39,678 bases of DNA from Geobacillus genomosp. 3 (GTDB taxonomy: Bacteria; Bacillota; Bacilli; Bacillales; Anoxybacillaceae), in the NCBI RefSeq assembly GCF_000445995.2, contig NC_022092.1, positions 1 to 39,678 of the forward strand, in the 5' to 3' direction. Below are positions 8,992-17,072 of this stretch, one piece after another. The notes below the pieces were generated by a model. It was given only the letters and a program-made list of their open reading frames with translations. It was not told where the DNA came from and made no database searches. The position numbers and the translations under genes are program-made. How positions within the stretch are numbered: position 1 is the first letter of the stretch; each line of letters begins with the position of its first letter.

Positions 8992-9230
8992 GCAACCTTC
9001 TTCCAATGTGCCGCCGGATGTAATCGCTGAAAGAGTTAGTTTACTTGGGCGTTCGACATGACGTTGGTAGAAATGCCAGCTCGGATTGCTTGTCTGCTTG
9101 GCAAACTCTACGTACATCATTCTCCTTCAATTCCTTCAATCGTTTTGGGCCTATTCCCAGGTTTGGTTTCATCTATCCATTTGAGAATAAAAAACATAGG
9201 GATTGTTCAACGTATTAAGCTAACGAGAAG
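8992..9230. other. Unassigned remnant between decarboxylase stub and IS
   Basis: The 240 bp show no gene I can support. Short reading frames exist on both strands, but none has a ribosome site or recognisable motif. The homology to the decarboxylase ends at about 8988, so this is foreign DNA joined at the truncation point, possibly the edge of another lost element. Confidence 0.4.
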
Positions 9231-10798
9231 AGTTGAGTCCGTATAATTGTGTAAAAACAGAATCTCTCTGAAAAATAAGAGAGCCATTTTCAAATCCCCT
9301 CGGTTAGAATGTAGTTGTCCAGAAAACATTCCAAGGAGAGGGGATTTTGAAATGGCTCAATACCAGATTACCGTAGATTCGCAACTTTTGCATCAACTTT
9401 TTCTCAGTAACTCACAGGATACGGGAGTAGCAAAACTGCTGGAATCCGTATTGAACCAGGTGTTGCAAGCTCAAGCCACGGAACAGTTGGGAGCAGAGCC
9501 CTACGAACGGACAAAAGAGCGCCAAGGGTATCGAAACGGTACATATCCGCACCAATTGACCACTCGTGTCGGCACCATTACCCTTCGTGTCCCCCGGATT
9601 CGCGGCGGAAAGTTCTCGACGGAGTTGTTTGCCCGTTACCAACGCAGCGAACAGGCTCTGGTGCTGGCCTTGATGGAGATGGTGGTCAACGGGGTGTCGA
9701 CCCGTAAGGTGGCCCAGATCACGGAAGAGTTATGCGGTACGGAGTTTTCGAAATCCACGGTGTCGGAATTGTGCAAGCGGCTGGATCCTTTGGTGACGGC
9801 ATGGAACAACCGTCCGCTTGATGACCACCCGTTCCCCTTTGTCATCGTCGATGCGCTGGTACTCAAAGTGCGGGAAGAAAGTCGAGTGCGGTCCCGAGGC
9901 GCTCTCATCGGGATCGGTGTGAACACCGACGGGTACCGCGAAGTATTGGGCCTCATGCTTGGCGACAGCGAATCGGAAGCCAGCTGAAGCGAATTTTTTG
10001 GCTGGTTGAAAAGCCGCGGACTGCAAGGCGTCGATCTTATCGTGTCGGATGACCACGGAGGGTTAATTCGAGCCATCCGCAGGTACTTCCAAGGCGTCAC
10101 CTGCCAGCGGTGCCAGACGCACTTCATGCGCAACATTCTGGATGCCACGCCGAAAGAACTGCAAGATGAGGTGCATAGCTGGGTTCGAGCCATTTTGGAT
10201 GCACCGGATCTGGATACAGCACGGCTTCTCTTAAATCAAGTGCTGGAGGCATACGAAACGAAAGCACCGAAAGCCATGGCGATCCTGGAAGCTGGTTTTG
10301 AAGACGCGACGGCGGTCTTGCTTTTGCCGGAAAAGTATCGCAAGCGACTCCGTACCACCAATGCTCTGGAGCGCCTGAATGAGGAAATCCGCCGCCGTGA
10401 ACGGGTAATTCGGATCTTTCCGAATCGTGAATCGGCCATGCGTCTGATCGGTGCATTGCTCATGGAAATCGACGAAAAGTGGGCAAGCGGCAGAAAGTAT
10501 TTGGATATGGCCGAATTTCTGGAGTGGCGCGAATCACAGGCTGCCCACATGAGTCCGAAAGTCACACGCATTGGCTGACGGATGCCTATTGCAGCCTGTC
10601 AAGGCCGCGAAGCGTTCCATTTAGCCTTGACAGGCAATTGCTCAACACACTTTTGAACTGCCCAGCAATCCTTTGCTGGGCCTGCCACACGGCGAGTGAC
10701 GGGGTGCAGGGGGCGTGCTCCCTGCGTCTCCCCCTTCGGGGGACGGAAGGGGGGTATTCTAACCGAGGGTGAATTTACACACAAATATGGACTTGATC
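9231..10798 (+). mobile_element. IS256-family insertion sequence, copy 1 (defective)
   Basis: This 1568-bp element is closely similar to the copy at 38066-39595. The left end reads AGTTGAGTCCGTATAATTGT. The right end, reverse complemented, reads GATCAAGTCCATATTTGTGT, giving an imperfect inverted repeat. Exact ends are inferred from where the two copies stop agreeing. The transposase gene inside has a nonsense mutation. The direct orientation relative to copy 2 fits a composite transposon. Confidence 0.8.
9352..10578 (+). pseudogene. IS256-family (Mutator) transposase interrupted by a stop codon
   Basis: The reading frame starts MAQYQITVDSQ after CAAGGAGAGGGG. It carries the family signatures: YRNGTY, the first catalytic Asp in VIVDALVLKVREE, the second in VSDDHGG, and the Glu in NALERLNEEIRRR. 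At 9985-9987 a TGA replaces the TGG (Trp) found at the same place in copy 2 (SEAS-stop-SEFF), a single G to A change. Downstream the frame stays open to the natural C-terminus, which copy 2 has lost. Unless read through, this copy gives only about 211 residues, without the second Asp and Glu. Confidence 0.9.
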
Positions 10799-10806
10799 CC
10801 TTTATT
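10799..10806. repeat. 8-bp repeat CCTTTATT, outer right flank of composite transposon
   Basis: Identical to 38058-38065 on the outer left side of the other IS copy. Eight bp is a usual target duplication for IS256-family elements. Confidence 0.6.
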
Positions 10807-10849
10807 TGCACCGAGAAAGAGGCCAAAATATCCGGTTAAACCAAAATAT

Positions 10850-10885
10850 TTTGGGTGCCAAAAATTAGGCACCTTATTTGTTTTT
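10850..10885 (+). terminator. Rho-independent terminator-like hairpin
   Basis: GGTGCC (10854-10859) and GGCACC (10868-10873) form a 6-bp stem with an A-rich loop, followed by a T-rich tract. It lies just outside the IS copy and may stop read-through from the bph operon. The rest of 10807-10976 shows no gene. Confidence 0.5.
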
Positions 10886-10976
10886 TCCTTCCAAAGAAAG
10901 TTAATTTGTGCTGGAGTCTGTGTCCGTTATGTCAGTCTTTTGTCTATAACATCATAAAAAACGAATCATAAATTAT

Positions 10977-11308
10977 GGTTCATCACCAAATTTTGTGATT
11001 TAGTGACAAAAAAGAGAAAGCACTGACGAGATCCTGGCAATAATGTTAGCGGTGAAATCAACATTAAGGAGGTCTCGTAAGTGCTTTCGATACCACTAGG
11101 ATTGCCAGAATTGAAAGTGATTAAACAAGAACTTCTTTCCTATGGTTATGCGATTCATGTAGAGAAAACAGAGACACAGGAACGCTGCCCTCATTGTGGG
11201 TTTGCCACTTCCTCTGTCCACGACAGACGGACAAGAAAAGTACGGGATTTGGCGATTTTCCATCAACCGGTGTACTTGTTCGTAAAGGTAAAGCGCTATC
11301 GGTAACAA
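10977..11308 (+). mobile_element. ISL3-family left-end fragment
   Basis: A probable terminal repeat begins at about 10977 (GGTTCATCACCAAATTTTG), followed by a leader, a strong ribosome site and the first 74 codons of an ISL3-type transposase. The element is cut at about 11305, just before the recombinase-site array. Confidence 0.65.
11081..11305 (+). pseudogene. ISL3-family transposase, N-terminal fragment
   Basis: GTG start after AAGGAGG. The 74 residues include the N-terminal ISL3 zinc-finger pattern CPHCG followed by the basic stretch HDRRTRKVRDL, then VYLFVKVKRYR, where the frame ends at a TAA. Full ISL3 transposases are about 400 residues, so most of the gene, including the DDE domain, is missing. 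Confidence 0.85.
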
Positions 11309-11318
11309 TCTAGACAGT

Positions 11319-11448
11319 TCTAAACTAATCGTATAATATACATTATATGACTAACAATTGATTCTTTTTTATGATATACTCGTCATATAATGTTATTTTT
11401 TTAATCGATTTTTTGCTCTTCGAACCCTTTTAAACTCGTCGTATAAGT
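11319..11448. repeat. Array of tyrosine-recombinase-like half-sites (ACTMRTCRTATAAT)
   Basis: Four related 14-15 bp motifs lie directly upstream of the recombinase gene: ACTAATCGTATAAT (11324-11337), its inverted partner ATTATATGACTAAC (11342-11355) across a 4-bp gap, ACTCGTCATATAATG (11378-11392) and ACTCGTCGTATAAGT (11434-11448). The inverted pair has the form of a core site for a tyrosine recombinase; the others would be accessory or operator sites. A fifth copy lies at 37084-37097. Confidence 0.6.
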
Positions 11449-11454
11449 GAAAGG

Positions 11455-12378
11455 ATGGAAAAGATGCTGCACGAATATGAAACGTATTTGCAAGAGAAGG
11501 GATTTTCTCCTAACACCGTGATCTCCTATCTCAATGACGTGAATCAGTTTTTGAAAGACTTGCATCTTCGTCCAGGCGATTACGTCACATCGGCTGACAT
11601 ACGTAAATGGATTCAGCAAATGTTGAACCCGTCCGAGGGAAAACCGTTGGCCATCTCTACGATCAACCGCCGGCTCAATTCGCTGCGAAGCTTTTATGCG
11701 TGGGCGGTCGAACATCATAAGCTCGAACAGAACCCAATGAAAGATATCCAGGATTTAAAATCGGCCGATGAAGAGAACGAAAAGATTATGTGGCTTACGG
11801 AAGAAGAATTTGAGGACTTATTGCATCGGATGCGGAAAAAACCGGTGCAAAGCCGGGGAGTCGATCCTGAAGAAAAATATCGCCGTGATCGGGCTGTTGT
11901 ATATCTGCTTACCTATGCAGGATTGCGGGTCGAAGAGCTATCGAATCTCAAATTAACGGACTTAGATTTAGAGATGAAACGAATCCGAATCGTGGGAAAA
12001 GGGATGAAGGTAAGAACAGTGCCGATCTCGAATATCTTGTTGGCAGAACTTGAGGATTGGTTGAAGTTTCGCGCGGAAATGGCAAAAAAGAAACCGCATG
12101 TGGCCGCATCGCCATACGTCTTTTACAGCCAGCGCTCACCGAAGTTTTCGGTCCGAGGCATTCAGCGAATGATTGAAAGCTACAGCCTGCCAAACAAAAA
12201 GCTAACCCCTCATATGTTCCGGCATACGTTTTGTAAATGGATGTTAAAAGCGACGAACAACGATATTGAGAAAGTGCGGAGACTTGCGGGTCACAGTAAT
12301 ATCGCCACGACGTCCCGATACTTAAAAGACAGCTATAGTGATTTGGCGGATGCTGTGGAGGCGTTGCCGAAGTTTTAA
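11455..12378 (+). CDS. XerC/XerD-like tyrosine recombinase
   Basis: The 307-aa site-specific recombinase has an N-terminal SAM-like core-binding domain (about 1-90) and a C-terminal catalytic domain. The catalytic residues are Arg158 (AGLRVEE), a Lys near 181-185, His253 and Arg256 in HMFRHT, His280 in AGHSN, and the nucleophile Tyr289 in TSRYLKD. An ATG at 11464 is better spaced from the only ribosome-like GAAAGG and may be the true start. The adjacent half-site array suggests the enzyme acts, and perhaps is autoregulated, there. Its last 72 residues match those of a decayed copy at 20895-21329. It could be the recombinase of a mobile unit or a plasmid resolution enzyme. Confidence 0.9.
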   Translation: MEKMLHEYETYLQEKGFSPNTVISYLNDVNQFLKDLHLRPGDYVTSADIRKWIQQMLNPSEGKPLAISTINRRLNSLRSFYAWAVEHHKLEQNPMKDIQDLKSADEENEKIMWLTEEEFEDLLHRMRKKPVQSRGVDPEEKYRRDRAVVYLLTYAGLRVEELSNLKLTDLDLEMKRIRIVGKGMKVRTVPISNILLAELEDWLKFRAEMAKKKPHVAASPYVFYSQRSPKFSVRGIQRMIESYSLPNKKLTPHMFRHTFCKWMLKATNNDIEKVRRLAGHSNIATTSRYLKDSYSDLADAVEALPKF

Positions 12379-12421
12379 AATAAGGGATTGTTATTTATGT
12401 TAATCATTAATCTTATCAAAC

Positions 12422-12454
12422 AAAAAAGTCGAAGTCATAGATACTTCGACTTTT
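12422..12454. terminator. Bidirectional terminator between convergent genes
   Basis: GTCGAAGT (12428-12435) and ACTTCGAC (12443-12450) form a perfect 8-bp stem extended by A and T runs on each side. It serves the recombinase on the plus strand and the unknown operon on the minus strand. Confidence 0.8.
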
Positions 12455-12468
12455 AGTATTATTGGTGA

Positions 12469-13830
12469 TTATTTTTTTACGAAATATTTCTCCTCAACTA
12501 TATTATTAGTATCTGGAAGTAATTTAACTTTAATTGTTTCCCCTTCTTCCATGTTTGCATACTTTCTTTTTAATTTTTCCAAATCATCTATTTTTACGTT
12601 ATCATATGTCGCTTCCATCTTTTCAAGTGGAATAGTAGCACCGAATAGCTCAACTCTTGCTTCTTCACCCGAATAAATTACTTTTAGTATTGATCCTTTA
12701 TTACCTTTTTGTTCATAAATATCAATAATATTTTTTAGAGTTTCTTTTTCTGTAATGGTCCATGTAAGATTCTTGAATCTGCTTTTGATAGTAGTATTTT
12801 CTTTTATACTATCTAATACGCGAATACTATCCCAATCTTCCTTTGTTATGTTGTCAGGCAATGTAAATCGAACACTAAAAAATTGTTCTAATTCATAAAG
12901 ATGCTGTAAAAAAGAATATTGTTTACGCAAATCATCATAATTACCTTTATTATCAATATGGAAATTTGAAGAAACTATAAAATCTTTATTAGACTTTAAA
13001 TCTTTGAATGCCAAAGTTACTTGTCGCCCCTCTGTATATATATAAAATTTTAAAAAATCTCGGTTAGCTTCAACGTCATTGATATACTCATCTCTTATCT
13101 TAAAATTAATCGTAGCTTTATGTACACTCACTAATCCATTCTCATTCTCATTCTTATTATTGATTAAGGGTAAAGTTATACTCACTAGAAGCTTGGAATT
13201 TTCTTGCCTACTGTTATCTAACGTAATCATATTGTTATCTCGATCAATCCCACTGATACTCATTTCTAGATAATCAATAATAGAAAATTCCGGTTCTTTT
13301 TTAATATAGAACTTTAATTTCATTGGTTCAGGTAATGGCTTAGGTTTAATTACCCACTTCCCTTCTTTGATAAACTCGTCTAGATTTGGAGTAGGAACCG
13401 GTTCATCACCTATCCAAGCATTTAATGTGACCATATCAATTTCAATTTCTTCTTGTTTAAGAAAAGCATCCTCAATAAGTTCATGAATATCCTTAAAACC
13501 TTTCATTCGCTCTTTTGAAATTTTAATTTTTCCTCTATAGGTAAGGGGATATTTCTTTTTTGCTTCTTCAGTAAGTGGTTCATGCTCAGCAACTACGCGT
13601 CCGCCAATATTTTCAAATTTATATCTGTAGTGTGGGTAAAATGGATGCATTTTGCCTGCTTCTTCATGTAATTCTTCCAGTATCTGTGCAGCACCATTAT
13701 AGTCCCCTTTTTCAGCTAATCTTTTAAATTCATCAAATTTGGAGTAATAGTAAATAGTAATATGAGAATTCTGGATGGCTATATTACGATTGCCCTTTTG
13801 ATTTATGGTTTCTATCCTTTTATTTATCAT
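12469..13830 (-). CDS. 453-aa protein of unknown function with N-terminal Asn-rich shared motif
   Basis: I do not recognise this protein. The first 25 or so residues (NKRIETINQKGNRNIAIQNS, then HITIYY) align with the C-terminal segment of the small membrane protein encoded just upstream, with about 15 of 25 positions identical. A short helical region follows (KFDEFKRLAEKGDYNGAAQI, resembling a TPR-like helix pair), then a long mixed alpha/beta, mainly beta-rich body with no visible nuclease, NTPase or TM motif. The ATG at 13830 is favoured because GAAAGG precedes it; a GTG at 13839 is in frame but sits on that ribosome site. It overlaps the upstream gene by 11 bp, so translation is probably coupled. 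A/T content is higher than in the adjacent hsd genes. The location beside a type I RM operon suggests a defence role; this is inference. Confidence 0.75.
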   Translation of the reverse strand: MINKRIETINQKGNRNIAIQNSHITIYYYSKFDEFKRLAEKGDYNGAAQILEELHEEAGKMHPFYPHYRYKFENIGGRVVAEHEPLTEEAKKKYPLTYRGKIKISKERMKGFKDIHELIEDAFLKQEEIEIDMVTLNAWIGDEPVPTPNLDEFIKEGKWVIKPKPLPEPMKLKFYIKKEPEFSIIDYLEMSISGIDRDNNMITLDNSRQENSKLLVSITLPLINNKNENENGLVSVHKATINFKIRDEYINDVEANRDFLKFYIYTEGRQVTLAFKDLKSNKDFIVSSNFHIDNKGNYDDLRKQYSFLQHLYELEQFFSVRFTLPDNITKEDWDSIRVLDSIKENTTIKSRFKNLTWTITEKETLKNIIDIYEQKGNKGSILKVIYSGEEARVELFGATIPLEKMEATYDNVKIDDLEKLKRKYANMEEGETIKVKLLPDTNNIVEEKYFVKK

Positions 13831-14008
13831 TGCGTTCACCTTTCTCGTAATTAATAATGGTTGAATTCACGTATGCGTTATTATTATTCCCTTTCTGATT
13901 AATCTTATTTATGTTCTTATTTCTGTTTATGATCTTATATGTAGCAGTTCCTATTGCAGCAGCTACAATACTAGCTAAAACAGACCATATGAAAGTAGAT
14001 AAATCCAT
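13820..14008 (-). CDS. Small membrane protein with C-terminal Asn-rich shared motif
   Basis: The 62-aa protein has one N-terminal hydrophobic helix (about residues 5-24, TFIWSVLASIVAAAIGTATY), then a basic stretch KIINRNKN placing the C-terminus in the cytoplasm by the positive-inside rule. The tail INQKGNNNNAYVNSTI corresponds to INQKGNRNIAIQNSHI at the start of the next gene's product. ATG at 14008 is preceded by AGGGGGA. The gene is first in a two-gene operon. The shared motif suggests the tail recruits or triggers the 453-aa partner at the membrane, in the manner of homotypic signalling motifs. That is inference; no activity is known to me. Confidence 0.75.
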   Translation of the reverse strand: MDLSTFIWSVLASIVAAAIGTATYKIINRNKNINKINQKGNNNNAYVNSTIINYEKGERNDK

Positions 14009-14064
14009 ATAAAATCCCCCTATAATTTTTTGATATTGACTAAAAAATCACACTTTCATTTTCT

Positions 14065-14094
14065 ATCATATGGTAATCTAACGAAGGAACTCAA
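14065..14094 (-). promoter_or_regulatory. Putative sigma-A promoter of the two-gene Asn-motif operon
   Basis: On the minus strand, TTGAGT (14089-14094) and TATGAT (14065-14070) are separated by 18 bp, about 55 bp before the start codon of the small membrane protein. Confidence 0.5.
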
Positions 14095-14151
14095 CTTGTG
14101 GATTTGTGGATTAAACAAAATTTCCAGTGTTCTTAAATATCGATATTTTTA

Positions 14152-14167
14152 TGTCAGACATAAAATA
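14152..14167 (+). promoter_or_regulatory. TGTCRGAC-type site upstream of hsdM
   Basis: TGTCAGACATAAAATA, one mismatch from the plasmid-wide consensus TGTCRGACAAAAAATA, lies in the divergent intergenic region between the Asn-motif operon and hsdM. It may be a shared regulator or partition-protein site. Confidence 0.45.
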
Positions 14168-14287
14168 TGTATATAAAAATTATCATTCGCTAGAAACTTG
14201 AACTTTTCTCGTTATTTCAAGACAAACTCATACACTATCTGTAAAATTAAATTAGACCATATAAGCAAACATTCCAGGAGGTACACA

Positions 14288-15784
14288 ATGGAAAATACGA
14301 AGCAAAAACTGACGTTGCAACAACTAGAGTCTCATTTATGGGAATCTGCCAATATACTACGGGGGTCAATCGATAGCTCCGATTATAAAAACTACATATT
14401 CGGTCTGTTGTTTTTAAAACGACTAAATGATGTGTTCGTCGAAACTGCAGAGCGCATCGAGCGCGAAGAAGGGGAAGATTATGGCTGGTATGATCGCGAC
14501 GAACACCAATTTTTTGTGCCAGAACGGGCACGTTGGTCGTATATCACGTCACTCACGCAAGACATCGGTGCAGCCATCAACAAGGCATTTGAAGAACTAG
14601 AAGAAGAAAACCCAGCACTAGAAGGAGTTCTCGCAAGCATTGACTTTAACGACAAAGAAAAATTACCAGATAAACTATTGCTTCAATTGCTTCAACACTT
14701 CAGCAAAATCGACTTACGTAATGAAAACCTATCCGAACCGGACATTCTCGGACGCGCTTACGAATACCTCATTAAACAATTCGCTGACGACGCAGGGAAA
14801 AAAGGTGGCGAGTTCTATACACCTTCCCAAGTTGTTCGTCTGATCGTCAAACTCATCAAACCAGAAGAAGGTATGCGTATATGCGATCCGACGGTAGGAA
14901 GCGCAGGGATGCTCATTCAATCGGTAGACTACATCAAAGAAAAGGGCGGCAACCCTCGCAACCTGACATTGCACGGACAGGAAAAGAACTTAAACACGTG
15001 GGCCATCGCGAAAATGAACTTGCTGTTGCACGGTTTAAGCGACCATCGCATTGAAAAAGGCGATACGATCCGCGAACCAAAATTGCTCGATGAAAACGGA
15101 GAATTGCTTTTATATGACCGAGTCATCGCTAATCCGCCATTTTCTTTGAAAAACTGGGGGCGTGAAGAAGCCGAAGCTGATCCGTACGGTCGTTTCCGAT
15201 TCGGTTTACCACCGAAAAACGCGGGTGATTTGGCGTTTGTTCAGCATATGATTGCGACCCTCAATCATCGGGGAATTGCTGGTGTTGTTATGCCGCACGG
15301 CGTTTTGTTCCGCGGTGGTGCCGAGGGAAAAATTCGCCAAGGTATTCTTGAAGAAGATTTGTTAGAGGCAGTAATCGGTCTACCAGCTAACTTGTTCTAT
15401 GGAACGGGTATTCCAGCATGTATCCTTATTCTAAATCGCAACAAAACGCCGGAACGAAAAGGACACGTGCTGTTCATTGACGCATCGCGCGACTATCAAG
15501 AAGGAAAGAACCAAAATGTCCTTCGCGATCAGGACATTGATAAGATCGTATCTGCCTTTGAAAAATGGGAGGACCAGGACAAATATTGTCGCGTCGTTTC
15601 TCTCGAAGAAATCAAAGAAAATGACTACAACCTAAACATCGCTCGATATGTCGATACTACCGAAGAAGAAGAACAAATCGACATCGCCGGAGCTCTTCGC
15701 CAACTCCGTCAGTTGGAAAAGGAACGTGAGGAAATCGAAAAAGTGATGTATGGGTATTTGAAGGAGTTGGGGTATGGTGAGTAG
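14288..15784 (+). CDS. hsdM: Type I restriction-modification methyltransferase subunit
   Basis: The 498-aa N6-adenine methyltransferase modifies host DNA and joins HsdS and HsdR in the restriction complex. An N-terminal HsdM helical domain occupies about 1-150. GEFYTP (174-179) precedes the SAM-binding motif I DPTVGSAG (200-207), and catalytic motif IV is NPPF (282-285). The ATG at 14288 follows CCAGGAGG; the frame is open to 14198 but without a ribosome site. The 3' end overlaps hsdS by 11 bp. All key motifs are intact, so the enzyme is probably active. Confidence 0.95.
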   Translation: MENTKQKLTLQQLESHLWESANILRGSIDSSDYKNYIFGLLFLKRLNDVFVETAERIEREEGEDYGWYDRDEHQFFVPERARWSYITSLTQDIGAAINKAFEELEEENPALEGVLASIDFNDKEKLPDKLLLQLLQHFSKIDLRNENLSEPDILGRAYEYLIKQFADDAGKKGGEFYTPSQVVRLIVKLIKPEEGMRICDPTVGSAGMLIQSVDYIKEKGGNPRNLTLHGQEKNLNTWAIAKMNLLLHGLSDHRIEKGDTIREPKLLDENGELLLYDRVIANPPFSLKNWGREEAEADPYGRFRFGLPPKNAGDLAFVQHMIATLNHRGIAGVVMPHGVLFRGGAEGKIRQGILEEDLLEAVIGLPANLFYGTGIPACILILNRNKTPERKGHVLFIDASRDYQEGKNQNVLRDQDIDKIVSAFEKWEDQDKYCRVVSLEEIKENDYNLNIARYVDTTEEEEQIDIAGALRQLRQLEKEREEIEKVMYGYLKELGYGE

Positions 15785-17072
15785 AACAAAATTAGCCAAT
15801 GAATTCCCAAAGGATTGGGAGATTAGAAAATTGTATGAAATTGGATCAACTTATAGTGGATTGACAAATAAAAACAAAGAGGATTTTGAAAATGGAAATT
15901 CAAAGTTTATAACCTATAAAAACATATATAATAATACATTTATAGATATTAACGAATTAGAAAGTGTAAGAATAAATCCAGGAGAAAAACAAAATGAAGT
16001 AAAATATGGTGATGTTTTTTTTACAGGTTCATCTGAAACACCTGATGAAGTAGGAATTAGTTCTGTATTACTTGAAGATATTAAAAATGTTTATCTAAAT
16101 AGCTTTTGTTTCGGATTTAGATTTAATGATATAAACTTAACTATACCAGAGTTCTACGGGTATTACTTTAGAGGTCCTATTTTTAGAAGAGAGGTATACC
16201 CACTAGCCCAAGGATCTACACGATTTAATCTGTCAAAAAGTGAATTGATTAAATTAAAAATACCTATTCCTCCAGTTCCAGAACAACGCAAAATCGCTGC
16301 CATCCTTTCCTCTGTCGATGAGGCGATTGAAAAAACAGAAACCATCATCGAGCAAACGGAAAAAGTGAAAAAAGGACTGATGCAGCAACTCCTTACCAAA
16401 GGAATCGGACATACGAAATTTAAAAAGACAGAGATTGGTGAGATTCCAGAGGAGTGGGACATAAAAAGGCTCGAAGAACTATCTGACAGAATATTCGTTG
16501 GTATCGCTACTTCTACTACGGAACACTATTGTGAAACAGGTATTCCTATTATTAGAAACCAAAACATTAAAGAGAATTTTCTTGATTCTAATGATATGAT
16601 GTTTATTACTGAACATTTTGATATGGAAAATCGCAACAAAAAACTAAAACCGGGCGATATATTAACGGTCAGAACGGGATACCCAGGTACATCATGTGTA
16701 GTTCCTGATAGTTTCGAAGGAGCACAAACATTCACAACACTGGTTACACGTCCGAAACATTCAATCATAGATGCTGAATTTTTATGTAGATATATAAACT
16801 CTCATATAGGTAAAAAGTATGTTTTGGGGGGACAAGTTGGAGGAGCCCAAAAAAACCTTAATGTATCTGTTATGGCAAAACTACCTGTACCAGTTCCGCC
16901 TATGAATGAACAAAAGAAAATTAGGGATATTTTAATAAGTTTTGAAAACAAAATTTTGTGTGAAAAACATCAACTGGAAACTCTGGAAAATCTCAAAAAA
17001 TCCCTCATGCAATCCCTCCTCACCGGCAAAGTCCGGGTAAAGGTGGATGAGGACGAGGTGATGTCGTCGTGA
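15774..17072 (+). CDS. hsdS: Type I restriction-modification specificity subunit
   Basis: The 432-aa protein has two target-recognition domains (about 1-160 and 220-380). Each is followed by a conserved coiled-coil spacer: PEQRKIAAILSSVDEAIEKT at about 164 and the related NEQKKIRDILISFENKI near the C-terminus. The two half-sites of the bipartite recognition sequence are set by the two domains and cannot be predicted by eye. Start ATG follows AAGGAGTTGGGG (GTG at 15777 is the alternative). The recognition domains are visibly more A/T rich than the spacers and the flanking hsd genes, a usual sign of domain swapping. hsdR overlaps by 4 bp. Confidence 0.93.
   Translation: MVSRTKLANEFPKDWEIRKLYEIGSTYSGLTNKNKEDFENGNSKFITYKNIYNNTFIDINELESVRINPGEKQNEVKYGDVFFTGSSETPDEVGISSVLLEDIKNVYLNSFCFGFRFNDINLTIPEFYGYYFRGPIFRREVYPLAQGSTRFNLSKSELIKLKIPIPPVPEQRKIAAILSSVDEAIEKTETIIEQTEKVKKGLMQQLLTKGIGHTKFKKTEIGEIPEEWDIKRLEELSDRIFVGIATSTTEHYCETGIPIIRNQNIKENFLDSNDMMFITEHFDMENRNKKLKPGDILTVRTGYPGTSCVVPDSFEGAQTFTTLVTRPKHSIIDAEFLCRYINSHIGKKYVLGGQVGGAQKNLNVSVMAKLPVPVPPMNEQKKIRDILISFENKILCEKHQLETLENLKKSLMQSLLTGKVRVKVDEDEVMSS

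Larger units (their letters stand above)
1..9230. mobile_element. Cargo of a putative composite transposon (bph operon)
   Basis: This is the catabolic cargo between two directly repeated IS256-family copies (38066-39595 and 9231-10798) if the sequence is circular. The outer flanks of the pair carry the same 8 bp, CCTTTATT, at 38058-38065 and 10799-10806, as expected of a target duplication around the whole IS-cargo-IS unit. The inner flanks do not match each other. The same arrangement could arise from recombination of an IS-bearing circle into an IS already on the plasmid. Circularity is inferred. Confidence 0.6.
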
